Source: Halococcus sediminicola
GTDB taxonomy: Archaea; Halobacteriota; Halobacteria; Halobacteriales; Halococcaceae
Assembly (NCBI RefSeq): GCF_000755245.1
Contig: NZ_BBMP01000007.1
Coordinates: 310,001-374,000, forward strand
Reading direction: 5' to 3'
DNA length: 64,000 nucleotides
The notes beneath the pieces are model-generated. The model saw only the letters and a list, made by a program, of their open reading frames with translations. It did not search any database and was not told where the DNA came from. The position numbers and the translations under genes are program-made. Positions 27,330-35,507 of this stretch are shown here, one piece after another. How positions within the stretch are numbered: the first letter of the stretch is position 1; every line of letters begins with the position of its first letter.

Positions 27330-27683
27330 TCAGCTCTCGCCCCCCGTCTCGCCGAGTTCGCGCAGGTCGATGGTGCCGTGCTCCTCGTGGATGCGGTAGG
27401 TGAGCACGAGCGCGAACGCCGTGGTCCCGAAACTGATGACGATAGCAGTCAACACGAGCGCCTGCACCAGCGGGTCCGTGACCGTGGCGGGGTTGTCGGG
27501 TGGACCGTGGCCGAGAATCGGGACAGTACCCGATAGCCCGCCCATCGTGACGAGGTAGAGGTTCGCGGCCTGCGAGATGATGGTCACGCCCCACACAACA
27601 CGAACGATGTCCCGGCGGAGCACGAGGAAGGTCCCGAGCGCGAACAGGAGTCCGAGCACGCCCGCGAGAACGAACTGCGTCAT
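27330..27683 (-). CDS. mnhC: Mrp-type cation/H+ antiporter subunit C
   Basis: A 117-residue NuoK-like subunit with three spans: LAGVLGLLFALGTFLVLRRDIVRVVWGVTIISQAANLYLV, a short loop, then DPLVQALVLTAIVISFGTTAFALVLTYRI, which is the family signature. It overlaps mnhB by 4 nt. Confidence 0.92.
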   Translation of the reverse strand: MTQFVLAGVLGLLFALGTFLVLRRDIVRVVWGVTIISQAANLYLVTMGGLSGTVPILGHGPPDNPATVTDPLVQALVLTAIVISFGTTAFALVLTYRIHEEHGTIDLRELGETGGES

Positions 27684-28150
27684 TCGTCGCCCACCACCGC
27701 GAGGATCGTCAGCAGCGCGCCGACGACGACGAGATACACGCCGAGATCGAAGACGAACGCGCTGGCGAGTTCGAGTTCGCCGAACAGGGGAAGGTCATGG
27801 ACGAAGAGCACGGCCTGCGAGAGGAACGGCCGGTCGAACAGAGTGGCGACGACGCCGCCGCCCGCCGCGAGTGTGAGGCCGGCGGCGAAGACGAGCAGGT
27901 AGTCGGCGACGATAGCGGGACCGCTCGCGGTGTCGTCGCCGGTGCGGTCGAGGAGGTCCTCCTGGAGGAATTCGAGCCCGTAGACGATGTAGACGAGCGC
28001 GAACGCCGCCGCCGTGAGCACGCCCGCGATGAACCCGCCGCCGGGGAGGTTGTGGCCCTGCAAGAGCAACGCAATCGCCGTCAGCAGGATAAGCGGGAAG
28101 ACGACCCGGGTGACGGTACGGGTGATGACCGTCATGTCGCGCGTGCTCAC
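27680..28150 (-). CDS. mnhB: Mrp-type cation/H+ antiporter subunit B
   Basis: A 156-residue membrane subunit. The first half contains LLQGHNLPGGGFIAGVLTAAAFALVYIVYG, the invariant NLPGGGFIAG motif, followed by three more spans. It overlaps mnhA by 4 nt. Confidence 0.92.
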   Translation of the reverse strand: MSTRDMTVITRTVTRVVFPLILLTAIALLLQGHNLPGGGFIAGVLTAAAFALVYIVYGLEFLQEDLLDRTGDDTASGPAIVADYLLVFAAGLTLAAGGGVVATLFDRPFLSQAVLFVHDLPLFGELELASAFVFDLGVYLVVVGALLTILAVVGDE

Positions 28151-30618
28151 GAGGACTCACCCCGCCCACGCATGGCGATGAGCGTCACGATGCCGAGGGC
28201 GGCCATCGCCACCACCGAGATCTCGCCCATCGTATCGAACGCACGGAAATCGACCAGAATGACGTTGACGATGTTGCTCCCGCCGCCGTAGTCGGCGAGG
28301 ACCGAGCCGTGTTCTGCGGGCACCGGCGCGCGCTCGACGAAAAAGCGCGCGATAGCGTCGGGACTGCCGGTGGTCGCCACGAGTACGGTAATCATGACTG
28401 TAAGACCAACACCACTGGCGAGCACCGCGTCGCGGGCTGCCTTTTTCCGGTCGGCGTCGCCGTAGAAGGCCGGTAGCTTGTCGAGCACGAGCAGGAAGAT
28501 GACGAGCACGAGCGTCTCGACGACCAACTGCGTGAGCGCGAGGTCGGGCGCACTGGAGAGCACGTAGAAGAGCGCGACCATGAACCCGAGCACCGACAGC
28601 GTGAGCACGCCCGCGACGTGTGAGGGCGCTCGCGCAACCGCCGCAGCCCCGACGACCGCCACCACGAGGACGATAACGACCGGAATTGTCGCCGAGAGTC
28701 CGGAAAACGCCGGAATCGAGATGCCGGCGGCGAGATAGCCTGCGAGCGCGAGCAAGCTCGTCGCGCCGAGCATCCACGTGGCGTAGGTGCGAAAGAGACC
28801 GCTCTGGATCTCGGGCAGCGCCAGCCCACTCGCGCGTTCGAGACCGTACACCGCGCCGTCGTAGTACCAGTCCGCCGAGAGCGGCCCGCGAGTCAATGCC
28901 CTGACGCCGTCACGGAGGCGGTCGTAGAACGGCGAAAGGAGTATTCCAGAGAGGATGGTTATGGCGCTCATCGCGACATAGGGCGTCAGTTCGGTCGGGA
29001 GGTGGATGCTCATCGTGTGGGCCTCGCCGGCGACCGAACTTGCGAAGGCCGACTGGACGATCGTGTCGACGGCGAGTTGCGGATCGATGCCGACGATCAT
29101 GGCGAGACCGGCGAGCACCACAGGAGGAACAAGCAGGGCGGGCGAGGGACGATGGACCTCGCCGAGCGCGGCGGGTTTCTCGCCCATGAACAGCCAGAGG
29201 AAACGGATGGAGTAGAGGAAGGTGAAGACGCTGCCGACGACCGCAACGACAGGAAAGAGCCACGCGAGTCCCCCGAGTTCGTGGGCCACTTCGTAGGCCG
29301 CCTCGAAGAGGAGTTCTTTCGAGTAGAAGCCATTAAATGGGGGGACGCCGGCCATCCCGAGCGCGGCGATAGCGGTGATTGTTCCTGTGATGGGGAGGTC
29401 GTGGCGAAGCCCGCCGAGTTCGTCGATGGCGCGCGTGCCAGCCTCGTGGGCGATGATGCCGGCGACGAGAAAGAGGGTCGCCTTGAAGAGTGCGTGATTC
29501 AGGATGTGGAAGACTCCGGTCTCGGCTCCCAGTTGATTGGCAAAGCCAAAGCCCGCCGTGATGAGACCGAGGTGAGAGGCCGTTGAGTAGGCCAACAGCT
29601 CCTTGATGTCGCTGGCTCCCACGGCGAGCAGCGCCGTAATCGTCATCGTGACGAGACCGAGCGTGGCGAAGAGCAGCATCCACTCGTCGCCGACGAGCAG
29701 CGGGCGAATCCGGCCGACGAGATAGACGCCCGCCTTGACCATCGTCGCCGAGTGGAGGAACGCCGAGACGGGGGTCGGGGCTTCCATCGCGTTCGGCAGC
29801 CAGATATGAAGAGGGACCTGTGCCGATTTGGCGGCCGCGCCGATGGCGACGAGGACGAGCACCGGAACGAACAGACCCGCTTCCTCCAGTGCGGCGCGCA
29901 TCGCGTCGGCGTTCGCGATCATCGAGTCGGGCGTGCCGACGAGGGTGAGCGTCGTGGCACCGAGTGCGTCGCCGGAGACGAACGCGAGCAGGACGAAGCC
30001 GACGAGCATGAACAGTCCCCCAGAGACGGTGATGAGCATCGACTTTCTGGCGGCGTAGAGCGAACTCTCGTTCTCGCGGTAGTGGCCGATGAGGCCGAAC
30101 GAGGTGATGGACGTGAGTTCCCAGAAGACGAAGAGGGCGATGAGGTCCGACGCGAGCGCGACGCCGAGCATCGATCCCATGAACGCGAGCATCGTTCCGT
30201 AGTAGCGCGCCTGTCCGGGTTCGCCGTGCATGTAGCCCGCCGAGTAGGTAAAGATCAGGACGCCGACGCCGCTCGCGAGCAGCGATATGAGCAGTGAGAG
30301 GCCGTCGAGATAGAGCGTGAGCGAGACGCCGAGGGTCGGGATCCACGGTATCGAGACCGTCCCCGTGGAGCCGTACTGACTCGCCACCAGTCCAAAGGAA
30401 GCGAGCGCGACGAGCGCCGCGAACCACGCCGTGCGCTCGCCGAGCGCGCGGTGGACGAGCGGTACCGCGAGCGCGCCCACAAACGGGAGCGCGAGCGCGG
30501 CGAACAGCGCCATCTCCATCGGCGCGGTGTTCGTCTGAACGAGCGTGGCGACCCCAGTATCGAGTTGCCCCGCTATCGGGGCCTCGGCGAGCGCTGTCGG
30601 GAGCGCCACGAAAGACAC
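28147..30618 (-). CDS. mnhA: Mrp-type cation/H+ antiporter subunit A
   Basis: The largest antiporter subunit, related to NuoL with a C-terminal NuoJ-like region. The NuoL part has the conserved Glu in LFVFWELTSITSFGLIG and the ALFKATLFLVAG motif; the C-terminal part includes APDLALTQLVVETLVLVIFLLVLDKLPAF and ends VVAMAALGIVTLIAMRG. I chose GTG 30618 (VSFVALPTALAE...; 823 residues) because a TATA-like GTTAAGG lies 27 bp upstream; the first ATG (30519, MEMALFAALALP) would give 790 residues. First gene of the mnhABCDEFG-agl23 operon. Confidence 0.9.
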   Translation of the reverse strand: MSFVALPTALAEAPIAGQLDTGVATLVQTNTAPMEMALFAALALPFVGALAVPLVHRALGERTAWFAALVALASFGLVASQYGSTGTVSIPWIPTLGVSLTLYLDGLSLLISLLASGVGVLIFTYSAGYMHGEPGQARYYGTMLAFMGSMLGVALASDLIALFVFWELTSITSFGLIGHYRENESSLYAARKSMLITVSGGLFMLVGFVLLAFVSGDALGATTLTLVGTPDSMIANADAMRAALEEAGLFVPVLVLVAIGAAAKSAQVPLHIWLPNAMEAPTPVSAFLHSATMVKAGVYLVGRIRPLLVGDEWMLLFATLGLVTMTITALLAVGASDIKELLAYSTASHLGLITAGFGFANQLGAETGVFHILNHALFKATLFLVAGIIAHEAGTRAIDELGGLRHDLPITGTITAIAALGMAGVPPFNGFYSKELLFEAAYEVAHELGGLAWLFPVVAVVGSVFTFLYSIRFLWLFMGEKPAALGEVHRPSPALLVPPVVLAGLAMIVGIDPQLAVDTIVQSAFASSVAGEAHTMSIHLPTELTPYVAMSAITILSGILLSPFYDRLRDGVRALTRGPLSADWYYDGAVYGLERASGLALPEIQSGLFRTYATWMLGATSLLALAGYLAAGISIPAFSGLSATIPVVIVLVVAVVGAAAVARAPSHVAGVLTLSVLGFMVALFYVLSSAPDLALTQLVVETLVLVIFLLVLDKLPAFYGDADRKKAARDAVLASGVGLTVMITVLVATTGSPDAIARFFVERAPVPAEHGSVLADYGGGSNIVNVILVDFRAFDTMGEISVVAMAALGIVTLIAMRGRGESS

Positions 30619-30640
30619 GTCCGGAGTCTGCAAGCGACGA

Positions 30641-30649
30641 CCCTTAACC
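30641..30649 (-). promoter_or_regulatory. TATA-like box of the Mrp operon
   Basis: On the minus strand GGTTAAGGG, centred 27 bp upstream of GTG 30618. It decides the mnhA start and implies a leaderless transcript for the whole antiporter operon. Confidence 0.55.
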
Positions 30650-30865
30650 GTTCTCAAATCCGCCGCCGGCGTGTCGGTTCCGAAACCTACGCACGCGGCG
30701 GCCGCGCCCGACACGAACCGCAGGCCGCTCGGCCAGCCCGGCACGTAGGTTTATGTACCATCCCGCAGCCAGACCGCCCCAACGCACCGGCCCGTCGAGG
30801 GTGAAATCGCGGGACGACCGGCGACTCGCTATCGGCGATGGCTGGTGTGCAGAACACAGGAAACC

Positions 30866-31255
30866 ATGAAGGAGAAAATCAAACAGTTCGTTGCGGACAA
30901 ACGGGGTGTCAGCCCTGTGATTGGCGTCGTGTTGATGGTTGCAGTGGTCGTGATTCTCGCCGCCGTCATCGGCGCGTTCGTATTAGGCCTCGGTGGCGAC
31001 CAGAGCCAAGCACCACAGGCGAGTTTCAGTGTCGATAACGGTGATATCATCTACGAGGGCGGTGACCCTCTCGATGGTGGCGATATCGAGGTCACTGGTG
31101 CCGGAAATGGCGGTGGCAGTGGCGGTGAGCTCTCGGCCGGCGATACTGTCGGTAGTGTCAGTGGTGATGGTACGGTACGAGTTGTCTACACTGGTGATGG
31201 TGGATCGACGACTATCTGGCAAACCCAAGTTAGCGGTGGCGGCGGTACCAACTAA
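30866..31255 (+). CDS. Archaeal type IV pilin-like protein
   Basis: A 129-residue secreted protein. A short basic leader (MKEKIKQFVADKRG) precedes the conserved VSPVIGVVLMVAVVVILAAVIGAFVLG helix; the PibD-type prepilin peptidase would cut after Gly14. The rest is Gly/Ser-rich and acidic (GNGGGSGGELSAGD, QVSGGGGTN). It would form or cap a surface pilus. No pilus ATPase or membrane gene lies nearby, so it is an orphan. SD-like ACAGGA precedes ATG 30866; a TATA-like GTTTATGT lies at about 30750. Confidence 0.85.
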   Translation: MKEKIKQFVADKRGVSPVIGVVLMVAVVVILAAVIGAFVLGLGGDQSQAPQASFSVDNGDIIYEGGDPLDGGDIEVTGAGNGGGSGGELSAGDTVGSVSGDGTVRVVYTGDGGSTTIWQTQVSGGGGTN

Positions 31256-31263
31256 CCCAGCTA

Positions 31264-31317
31264 TTCACCATCCGCTTCGGGTGAACTGAGCAGTGCGGCG
31301 CGGTTCTATTTTTATAC
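31264..31317 (+). terminator. Hairpin plus T-rich run after the pilin gene
   Basis: Arms TTCACC (31264-31269) and GGTGAA (31280-31285) form a 6-bp hairpin, followed 19 bases later by TTCTATTTTTATAC (31304-31317). A plausible intrinsic terminator. Confidence 0.5.
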
Positions 31318-31370
31318 TACAAATAGCCAAGGGTTCGATGATATGATACATCGAAACCAGAATTTTCCCA

Positions 31371-31553
31371 CTACTCGCCGTTGCTCTCGATGATCTCGAT
31401 CTCGACGGTCTCGTTCGGTTCCAGATCGCTGATGAGCAGTGAGATTTCGCCCTCGATGTTCGTCAGACTCGCGCCCGGTTCGGCCGCGCCGTTGCGGTGA
31501 CAGACGATTTCGAGTTGCCCGTTCTCGCCGGGAACGGCGGTCGTGCTGGCCAT
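31371..31553 (-). CDS. Small acidic hypothetical protein
   Basis: A 60-residue open frame starting at ATG 31553 (MASTTAVPGENGQLEIVCHRNGAAEPG) and ending EIEIIESNGE. The composition is strongly acidic, as for real haloarchaeal proteins, and alternate hydrophobic residues suggest a small beta-sandwich. An overlapping Arg-rich frame on the same strand is the shadow. No homologue is recognised, and no clear TATA box is seen. The stretch 31554-31784 on its upstream side holds nothing I can identify. Confidence 0.5.
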   Translation of the reverse strand: MASTTAVPGENGQLEIVCHRNGAAEPGASLTNIEGEISLLISDLEPNETVEIEIIESNGE

Positions 31554-31784
31554 GTGCGGATATGGTAGTCGCACACGGATGAGGACACTCCCGGCACACG
31601 CATGGTGTGGGCCGATGACGAATCGAGTGAGTTATCATGGGCGCTCTAGCGGTCTGTCCATCGTTTGGCCGACCACGCAGGCGCTTGGCTCGAATCGGTC
31701 CGTCGATGCTGGTCGCCTCCGCCCGGTAACACTCACGTCAGCACCTGATTGAATAGCACCCGCACCCTATCGACGGATGAGCCA

Positions 31785-32402
31785 ATGTCCAACGAACCCA
31801 CCGCAGACGTCACCGCCGAACCGCCGACCGCTCCCGTGCCGGTCGTCGGCACCGACCACATCACCCTCATCGGGAGCAATCCCGAGGACACCATCGCCTT
31901 CTACCGCGATGTTCTTGGAATGCCGCTGGTGCTCAGACAACCGAACCTCGACCAGCCGGAGGTCGAACATCTGTTTTTCGACACCGGCGACGGTCGGATT
32001 CTCACATTCTTCGTCACCGACGACCGTCCGTCGAACCCCCGTGGACAGCGAGCGGGCGTCGGGGCCGTCCACCACCTCGCCTTCCGGCTCGACCCGGAGC
32101 GATTCGAGGAGGCGAGAGAGGGACTGCGGGAAGCCAACCGGCGATTCAACGAGTTCGACCGCGGGCCCTTCCAGTCGCTTTACACCAGCGATCACAACGG
32201 TCTCACCATCGAACTCGCCACCGACAAATACCGGATTCCGGACGACCGTCGCGGCGAGGTCTATGCCGAAGCGCAGGCACAGCGCGTCGCCGACGGCGCG
32301 GAGTATGTGGGTGACGAACACCTCGAAGCTGCACTGGAGGAGTTGGGCATCGACGTGCACCGATACGACCTCCCCGATGCTCCCACTGGGGCCGGTGTGT
32401 AA
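31785..32402 (+). CDS. VOC (glyoxalase/ring-cleavage dioxygenase) family protein
   Basis: A 205-residue protein. The vicinal-oxygen-chelate module is clear: GTDHITLIGSNPEDTIAFYRDVLGMPLVL with the first metal His, then GVGAVHHLAFRL with the second, and Glu in GLTIELATDKY. The enzyme is metal dependent; the substrate cannot be told from sequence. ATG 31785 was chosen; an in-frame ATG 36 bp upstream is possible. A 25-residue Pro/Thr-rich N-terminal stretch precedes the fold. Confidence 0.8.
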   Translation: MSNEPTADVTAEPPTAPVPVVGTDHITLIGSNPEDTIAFYRDVLGMPLVLRQPNLDQPEVEHLFFDTGDGRILTFFVTDDRPSNPRGQRAGVGAVHHLAFRLDPERFEEAREGLREANRRFNEFDRGPFQSLYTSDHNGLTIELATDKYRIPDDRRGEVYAEAQAQRVADGAEYVGDEHLEAALEELGIDVHRYDLPDAPTGAGV

Positions 32403-32466
32403 CTGAGCGAACCCGACTGTGCGGGCGGACCGTCAGGCTTTACCCACGACTGGCTGTACCCGCAGC

Positions 32467-33033
32467 ATGAATCAGCTGGAGGCGTCGTTGCTCGATGCGC
32501 CCATCATCGAAAAGGAGGGCTATCACTACTTCGTCCACCCGATCAGCGACGGCGTGCCGATGCTCGAACCCGAACTCCTGCGCGAGATCGTCATTAAGAT
32601 CATCCGCAAGGCCGATGTCGACGTCGACAAGATCGTCACACCTGCCGCGATGGGCATCCATATCTCCACTGCGGTCTCGCTGATGACAGACATCCCGCTC
32701 GTGGTGGTCCGCAAGCGCCAGTACGGACTGGAGGGCGAGGTCGCGCTCTCGCAGGTCACGGGCTACTCGGAGAACGAGATGTACGTCAACGACGTCGATG
32801 CCGGCGACCGCGTCCTCCTGCTCGACGACGTGCTCTCGACAGGGGGCACCCTCCGAGGCATCACCGGCGCGCTCGAAGAGATCGGTGCGGAGATCGCCGA
32901 CATCGTCGCCGTCATCAAAAAGGTCGGCGGCGGCAACGAACTCGAAGAGACGAACTACGACGTGAAGACCCTCATCAACGTCGACGTCGAGGACGGCGAA
33001 GTCGTCATCGTCGATTCCGAGGGCGACGGCTGA
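32467..33033 (+). CDS. hpt: Hypoxanthine/adenine phosphoribosyltransferase
   Basis: Purine salvage: joins a purine base to PRPP. The 188-residue protein has the type I PRT fold with PRPP loop [16 protein letters not shown] and start [31 protein letters not shown], matching the archaeal Hpt family. Whether it prefers adenine or hypoxanthine/guanine cannot be read from the sequence. TATA-like CTTTACCC (about 32436-32443) lies 27 bp upstream of the ATG. Confidence 0.85.
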   Translation: MNQLEASLLDAPIIEKEGYHYFVHPISDGVPMLEPELLREIVIKIIRKADVDVDKIVTPAAMGIHISTAVSLMTDIPLVVVRKRQYGLEGEVALSQVTGYSENEMYVNDVDAGDRVLLLDDVLSTGGTLRGITGALEEIGAEIADIVAVIKKVGGGNELEETNYDVKTLINVDVEDGEVVIVDSEGDG

Positions 33034-33172
33034 TATCGCCGGAGGACGAGATTCACGACCGCGGTCAAACGGTCGGGCGAGGATCGAGCCAACCACGGAA
33101 CGATTCCTGGGTTGCTGTCCGACAGCACGAGAACCCGCGGGGCTTTTGCGTGCGACGCCACTACCTCAACCG

Positions 33173-33862
33173 ATGCCAAGCGCACTGTTCGTCGTCAGCG
33201 AGGAAGGGTACTGGGGCGAGGAATGTACGACGCCGCTCACGATGCTTTCGGATGCGGACGTCGATATCACCGTGGCGACGCCGAGCGGCGACCCGCCGGA
33301 GATCGACGAGCGTTCCGTCGATCCCGACGAGGTGGGCGAGGAGACCGCCGCGGAGGTTCGAGAGATCCACGAATCCGACGAACGCCTGAACGACCCGATG
33401 CCGATCGCGACCGCCGACGCCGCCGACTACGACCTCGTGGCCTTCCCCGGCGGCCACGGCACCGAGTGGGACGTCAATCAGGACCACCACGCCCGCGCGT
33501 TGCTGGTCGACGCCGTCTCCGGCGACGAGGGCAAGGGCTACGTCGTCTGCCACGCGGCGGGCATCCTCGCCTTCGCCCGCGAGGAGGATGGCTCGCCGTT
33601 CGTCGACGGCCGCGATGTGACTGGGTTCCCGAACGAGTGGGAGGAAGGGATCGTCGACGACCACGACCGGATGCCCGACGGCCGAAAACTCCCCTACTGG
33701 GTCGAGGACGAGGTCAAAGCCGCCGGCGGTAACTGGGACGCCGAACTCGATGCCGATACGAGTGTGACTGTCGATGGCGACCTCATCACCGCCCGTGGTC
33801 CGGGCTCGTCGGCCGCCGGTGGCGAGCAGTTGCTCGAAGAACTGGATATCGAACAGTCCTAA
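33173..33862 (+). CDS. DJ-1/PfpI (type 1 glutamine amidotransferase-like) protein
   Basis: A 229-residue protein of the Hsp31/PfpI group. The nucleophile elbow reads GYVVCHAAGIL with Cys126, followed by the expected His; the Glu that activates the Cys lies in EEGYWGEE near residue 16. Relatives act as chaperones, proteases, glyoxalases or deglycases; the exact role is open. TATA-like CTTTTGCG (33143-33150) supports ATG 33173. Its stop overlaps the convergent DUF5694 gene by 4 nt. Confidence 0.8.
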   Translation: MPSALFVVSEEGYWGEECTTPLTMLSDADVDITVATPSGDPPEIDERSVDPDEVGEETAAEVREIHESDERLNDPMPIATADAADYDLVAFPGGHGTEWDVNQDHHARALLVDAVSGDEGKGYVVCHAAGILAFAREEDGSPFVDGRDVTGFPNEWEEGIVDDHDRMPDGRKLPYWVEDEVKAAGGNWDAELDADTSVTVDGDLITARGPGSSAAGGEQLLEELDIEQS

Positions 33863-34710
33863 AGCCTGGGCAGATACGACAGCGGACTCACCGGACACAG
33901 CATCGGCGTTTCGTTCAGGAGATGTTGGAACACCCGAATGTGGCCGGTACCGACAACCAACAAGATTCGCTCGTCGCCCGGTTCTATCGTCCGCCAGAGG
34001 TGGTGAACCATCCGAATGTTGCGGTCGTACCAGTACGTGAGGAGCGCCGGACTACCAAACCCATCTTTCGTTGTTCGTATTCCACGGTCGAACATCAGAC
34101 TGTGATTGAATCGGAGCTGTGATCTCTGATTTATCCACGTGAGGTATTCCGGAATCGGAGTCGACACGAGTCGGTTTTCGACCTCGTGTTTCCATTCGTC
34201 GGGGTCAGGTAGCGAAACCGACGTCTTCCGTGTCGAATCGATGTCACGGTCGGCGAACGGGTCGCTATCGGGTTCTTCGGGATGCTCGTCGACGGGATAT
34301 ACCTGCTCGTGATTCAGTCTGTCGGCCAGTCGAAAGCCGATTTGCACGACTTCGCTTCGGCACTCGCTATCGTCGTCGTTTCGCATCGGGTGTGGAGCCG
34401 GGAACGACTCCTCGCGGTTGTAGGCGTACTCACCCGTTCGATACTTCTCGTAGAGCGAGTTCACGGCCTCGACGTTGTCGTACGGGCGTTCGACCGCAAT
34501 TCGGTCCGGGTTCCACTCCGCGAGGCGCTCGGCGAGGTCTTCGAGTTGCGCTTGGCGCTCGTTCGCGAGCACGTCGTCGGCGTCGACGTTCACTTCATCG
34601 AGTTCCGGATTGTCCATGTGATACGTCCCGAGCAGCATGATCCGTACCTGCCCGGATTCACAATTCGGCCAACCCCTCGGCGGAGTTTCGGATCTTCTGG
34701 CGTCCGTCAT
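33859..34710 (-). CDS. DUF5694 family protein
   Basis: A 283-residue soluble protein. The start VRIMLLGTYHMDNPELDEVNVDADDVL and the block LERLAEWNPDRIAVE-like (residues about 55-75) mark the family, distantly like TraB/ChaN proteins; a conserved GTGHIRVFQHLL lies near the end. Function unknown. Base composition is visibly poorer in GC than the neighbours and codon choice differs, which hints at transfer. It lies immediately on the 3' side of the initiator tRNA. TATA-like CTTAGGTAC at about 34735-34743. Confidence 0.75.
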   Translation of the reverse strand: MTDARRSETPPRGWPNCESGQVRIMLLGTYHMDNPELDEVNVDADDVLANERQAQLEDLAERLAEWNPDRIAVERPYDNVEAVNSLYEKYRTGEYAYNREESFPAPHPMRNDDDSECRSEVVQIGFRLADRLNHEQVYPVDEHPEEPDSDPFADRDIDSTRKTSVSLPDPDEWKHEVENRLVSTPIPEYLTWINQRSQLRFNHSLMFDRGIRTTKDGFGSPALLTYWYDRNIRMVHHLWRTIEPGDERILLVVGTGHIRVFQHLLNETPMLCPVSPLSYLPRL

Positions 34711-34800
34711 CGATGAGTACAGCCTAAACTGGTGTGTACCTAAGTCTTGCTGCAGTATGTGACGGTGCGGTGCGGTTTGCGGGGGTGATGGATTTTCTAC

Positions 34801-34904
34801 CGTGTGCGAACGAAGTGAGCGGGCCGACGACTGACCGGAGGGAAAGAGGGGGGCTGTTGGTGCAGATTTTGCGAGGGAGCGAGCGACCGTAGCAAAAGGT
34901 GCAG
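34801..34904 (-). repeat. tRNA-trailing repeat, copy 1
   Basis: The sequence directly behind the 3' end of the initiator tRNA is similar over about 100 bp to that behind tRNA-Val (63247-63366). A 23-base block (34863-34885, starting CAGATTTTGCGAGGG) is identical in both. Arms TTTTGC (34867-34872) and GCAAAA (34892-34897) are inverted. On the tRNA strand a CCTTTTGC run comes shortly after the mature 3' end, so it may end transcription or guide tRNA trimming. Confidence 0.75.
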
Positions 34905-34979
34905 TAGCGGGAGGTAGATTTGAACTACCGGTCTGCGGGTTATGAGCCCGCCGGAATCTCCTGGCTATCCCATCCCGCT
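34905..34979 (-). tRNA. Initiator tRNA-Met (CAU)
   Basis: A complete 75-nt cloverleaf on the minus strand. The acceptor stem AGCGGGA pairs with TCCCGCT, discriminator A. The anticodon loop reads CTCATAA with anticodon CAT. The A1-U72 end pair and three G-C pairs next to the anticodon loop (GGG/CCC) mark the archaeal initiator. The T arm carries GGTTCAAATC-like TAGTTCAAATCTA. No intron. A TATA-like GTTAAT lies about 27 bp upstream (35004-35009). Confidence 0.92.
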
Positions 34980-35003
34980 ACCTGTTCGTATCGCCGTCAC
35001 CCC

Positions 35004-35009
35004 ATTAAC
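35004..35009 (-). promoter_or_regulatory. TATA-like box of the initiator tRNA
   Basis: GTTAAT on the minus strand, about 27 bp upstream of the mature tRNA 5' end. Confidence 0.5.
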
Positions 35010-35018
35010 GGTTGTGAT

Positions 35019-35507
35019 TCATCCGCCGTCGGCTTTCGTGTGAACACGCCACGTGAACAGGCTCTCGGCGACGTAGTTGACGACCAGTCCGACTGCGATG
35101 CCGATGACGTTGGCGGCGAGCAGCCAGAGTTCGATGCCAGCGACCGACAGCGAGACGTCGACCCAGCGAAGCAGCGCCGAGAACACCACCGTGCCGACGA
35201 GCACGCCGCCCGCGCGGACGAGATTCGAGGTGAGAAAGCGTCGGATGAGCCAACGGACTCCCGTCCGGCCCGCGTCGGCGAACGTCCAGCGCTCGTTGGC
35301 CGCGAACATCACGACGATGGAGGCCTCCGCCCCGACGAGTTTGGCGAGTTCGGGCGTGACGCCGACGCCCTCAACCAGTCCCAACAGGACGACGTTCTCA
35401 CAGATCGCGCCGAGCACGCCGATGGAGACGAACTGGCCGAAACGCACGGTCGAGGTTATCGCCGCGAAGCGAGCGTAGAGACCGTCGAGTAGCGTCCGCG
35501 TGCTCAT
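35019..35507 (-). CDS. GtrA family membrane protein
   Basis: A 162-residue protein with four spans of the GtrA/DPMS type (VRFGQFVSIGVLGAICENVVLLGL, then KLVGAEASIVVMFAANERWTFAD, and NVIGIAVGLVVNYVAESLFTWRV at the end). Members help move or place lipid-linked sugars. ATG 35507 overlaps the stop of the upstream glycosyltransferase by 4 nt, so the pair resembles the GtrA-GtrB module. Confidence 0.88.
   Translation of the reverse strand: MSTRTLLDGLYARFAAITSTVRFGQFVSIGVLGAICENVVLLGLVEGVGVTPELAKLVGAEASIVVMFAANERWTFADAGRTGVRWLIRRFLTSNLVRAGGVLVGTVVFSALLRWVDVSLSVAGIELWLLAANVIGIAVGLVVNYVAESLFTWRVHTKADGG

Noticed and set aside
26250-27536. 428-residue plus-strand frame across mnhD and mnhC
   Set aside because: Complement of well-recognised membrane subunits; composition is His/Glu/Arg-rich and no motif is seen.
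34801-34904. Possible CRISPR-like repeat
   Set aside because: Only two copies exist, nearly 28.5 kb apart and each tied to a tRNA gene; there is no array with regular spacers.
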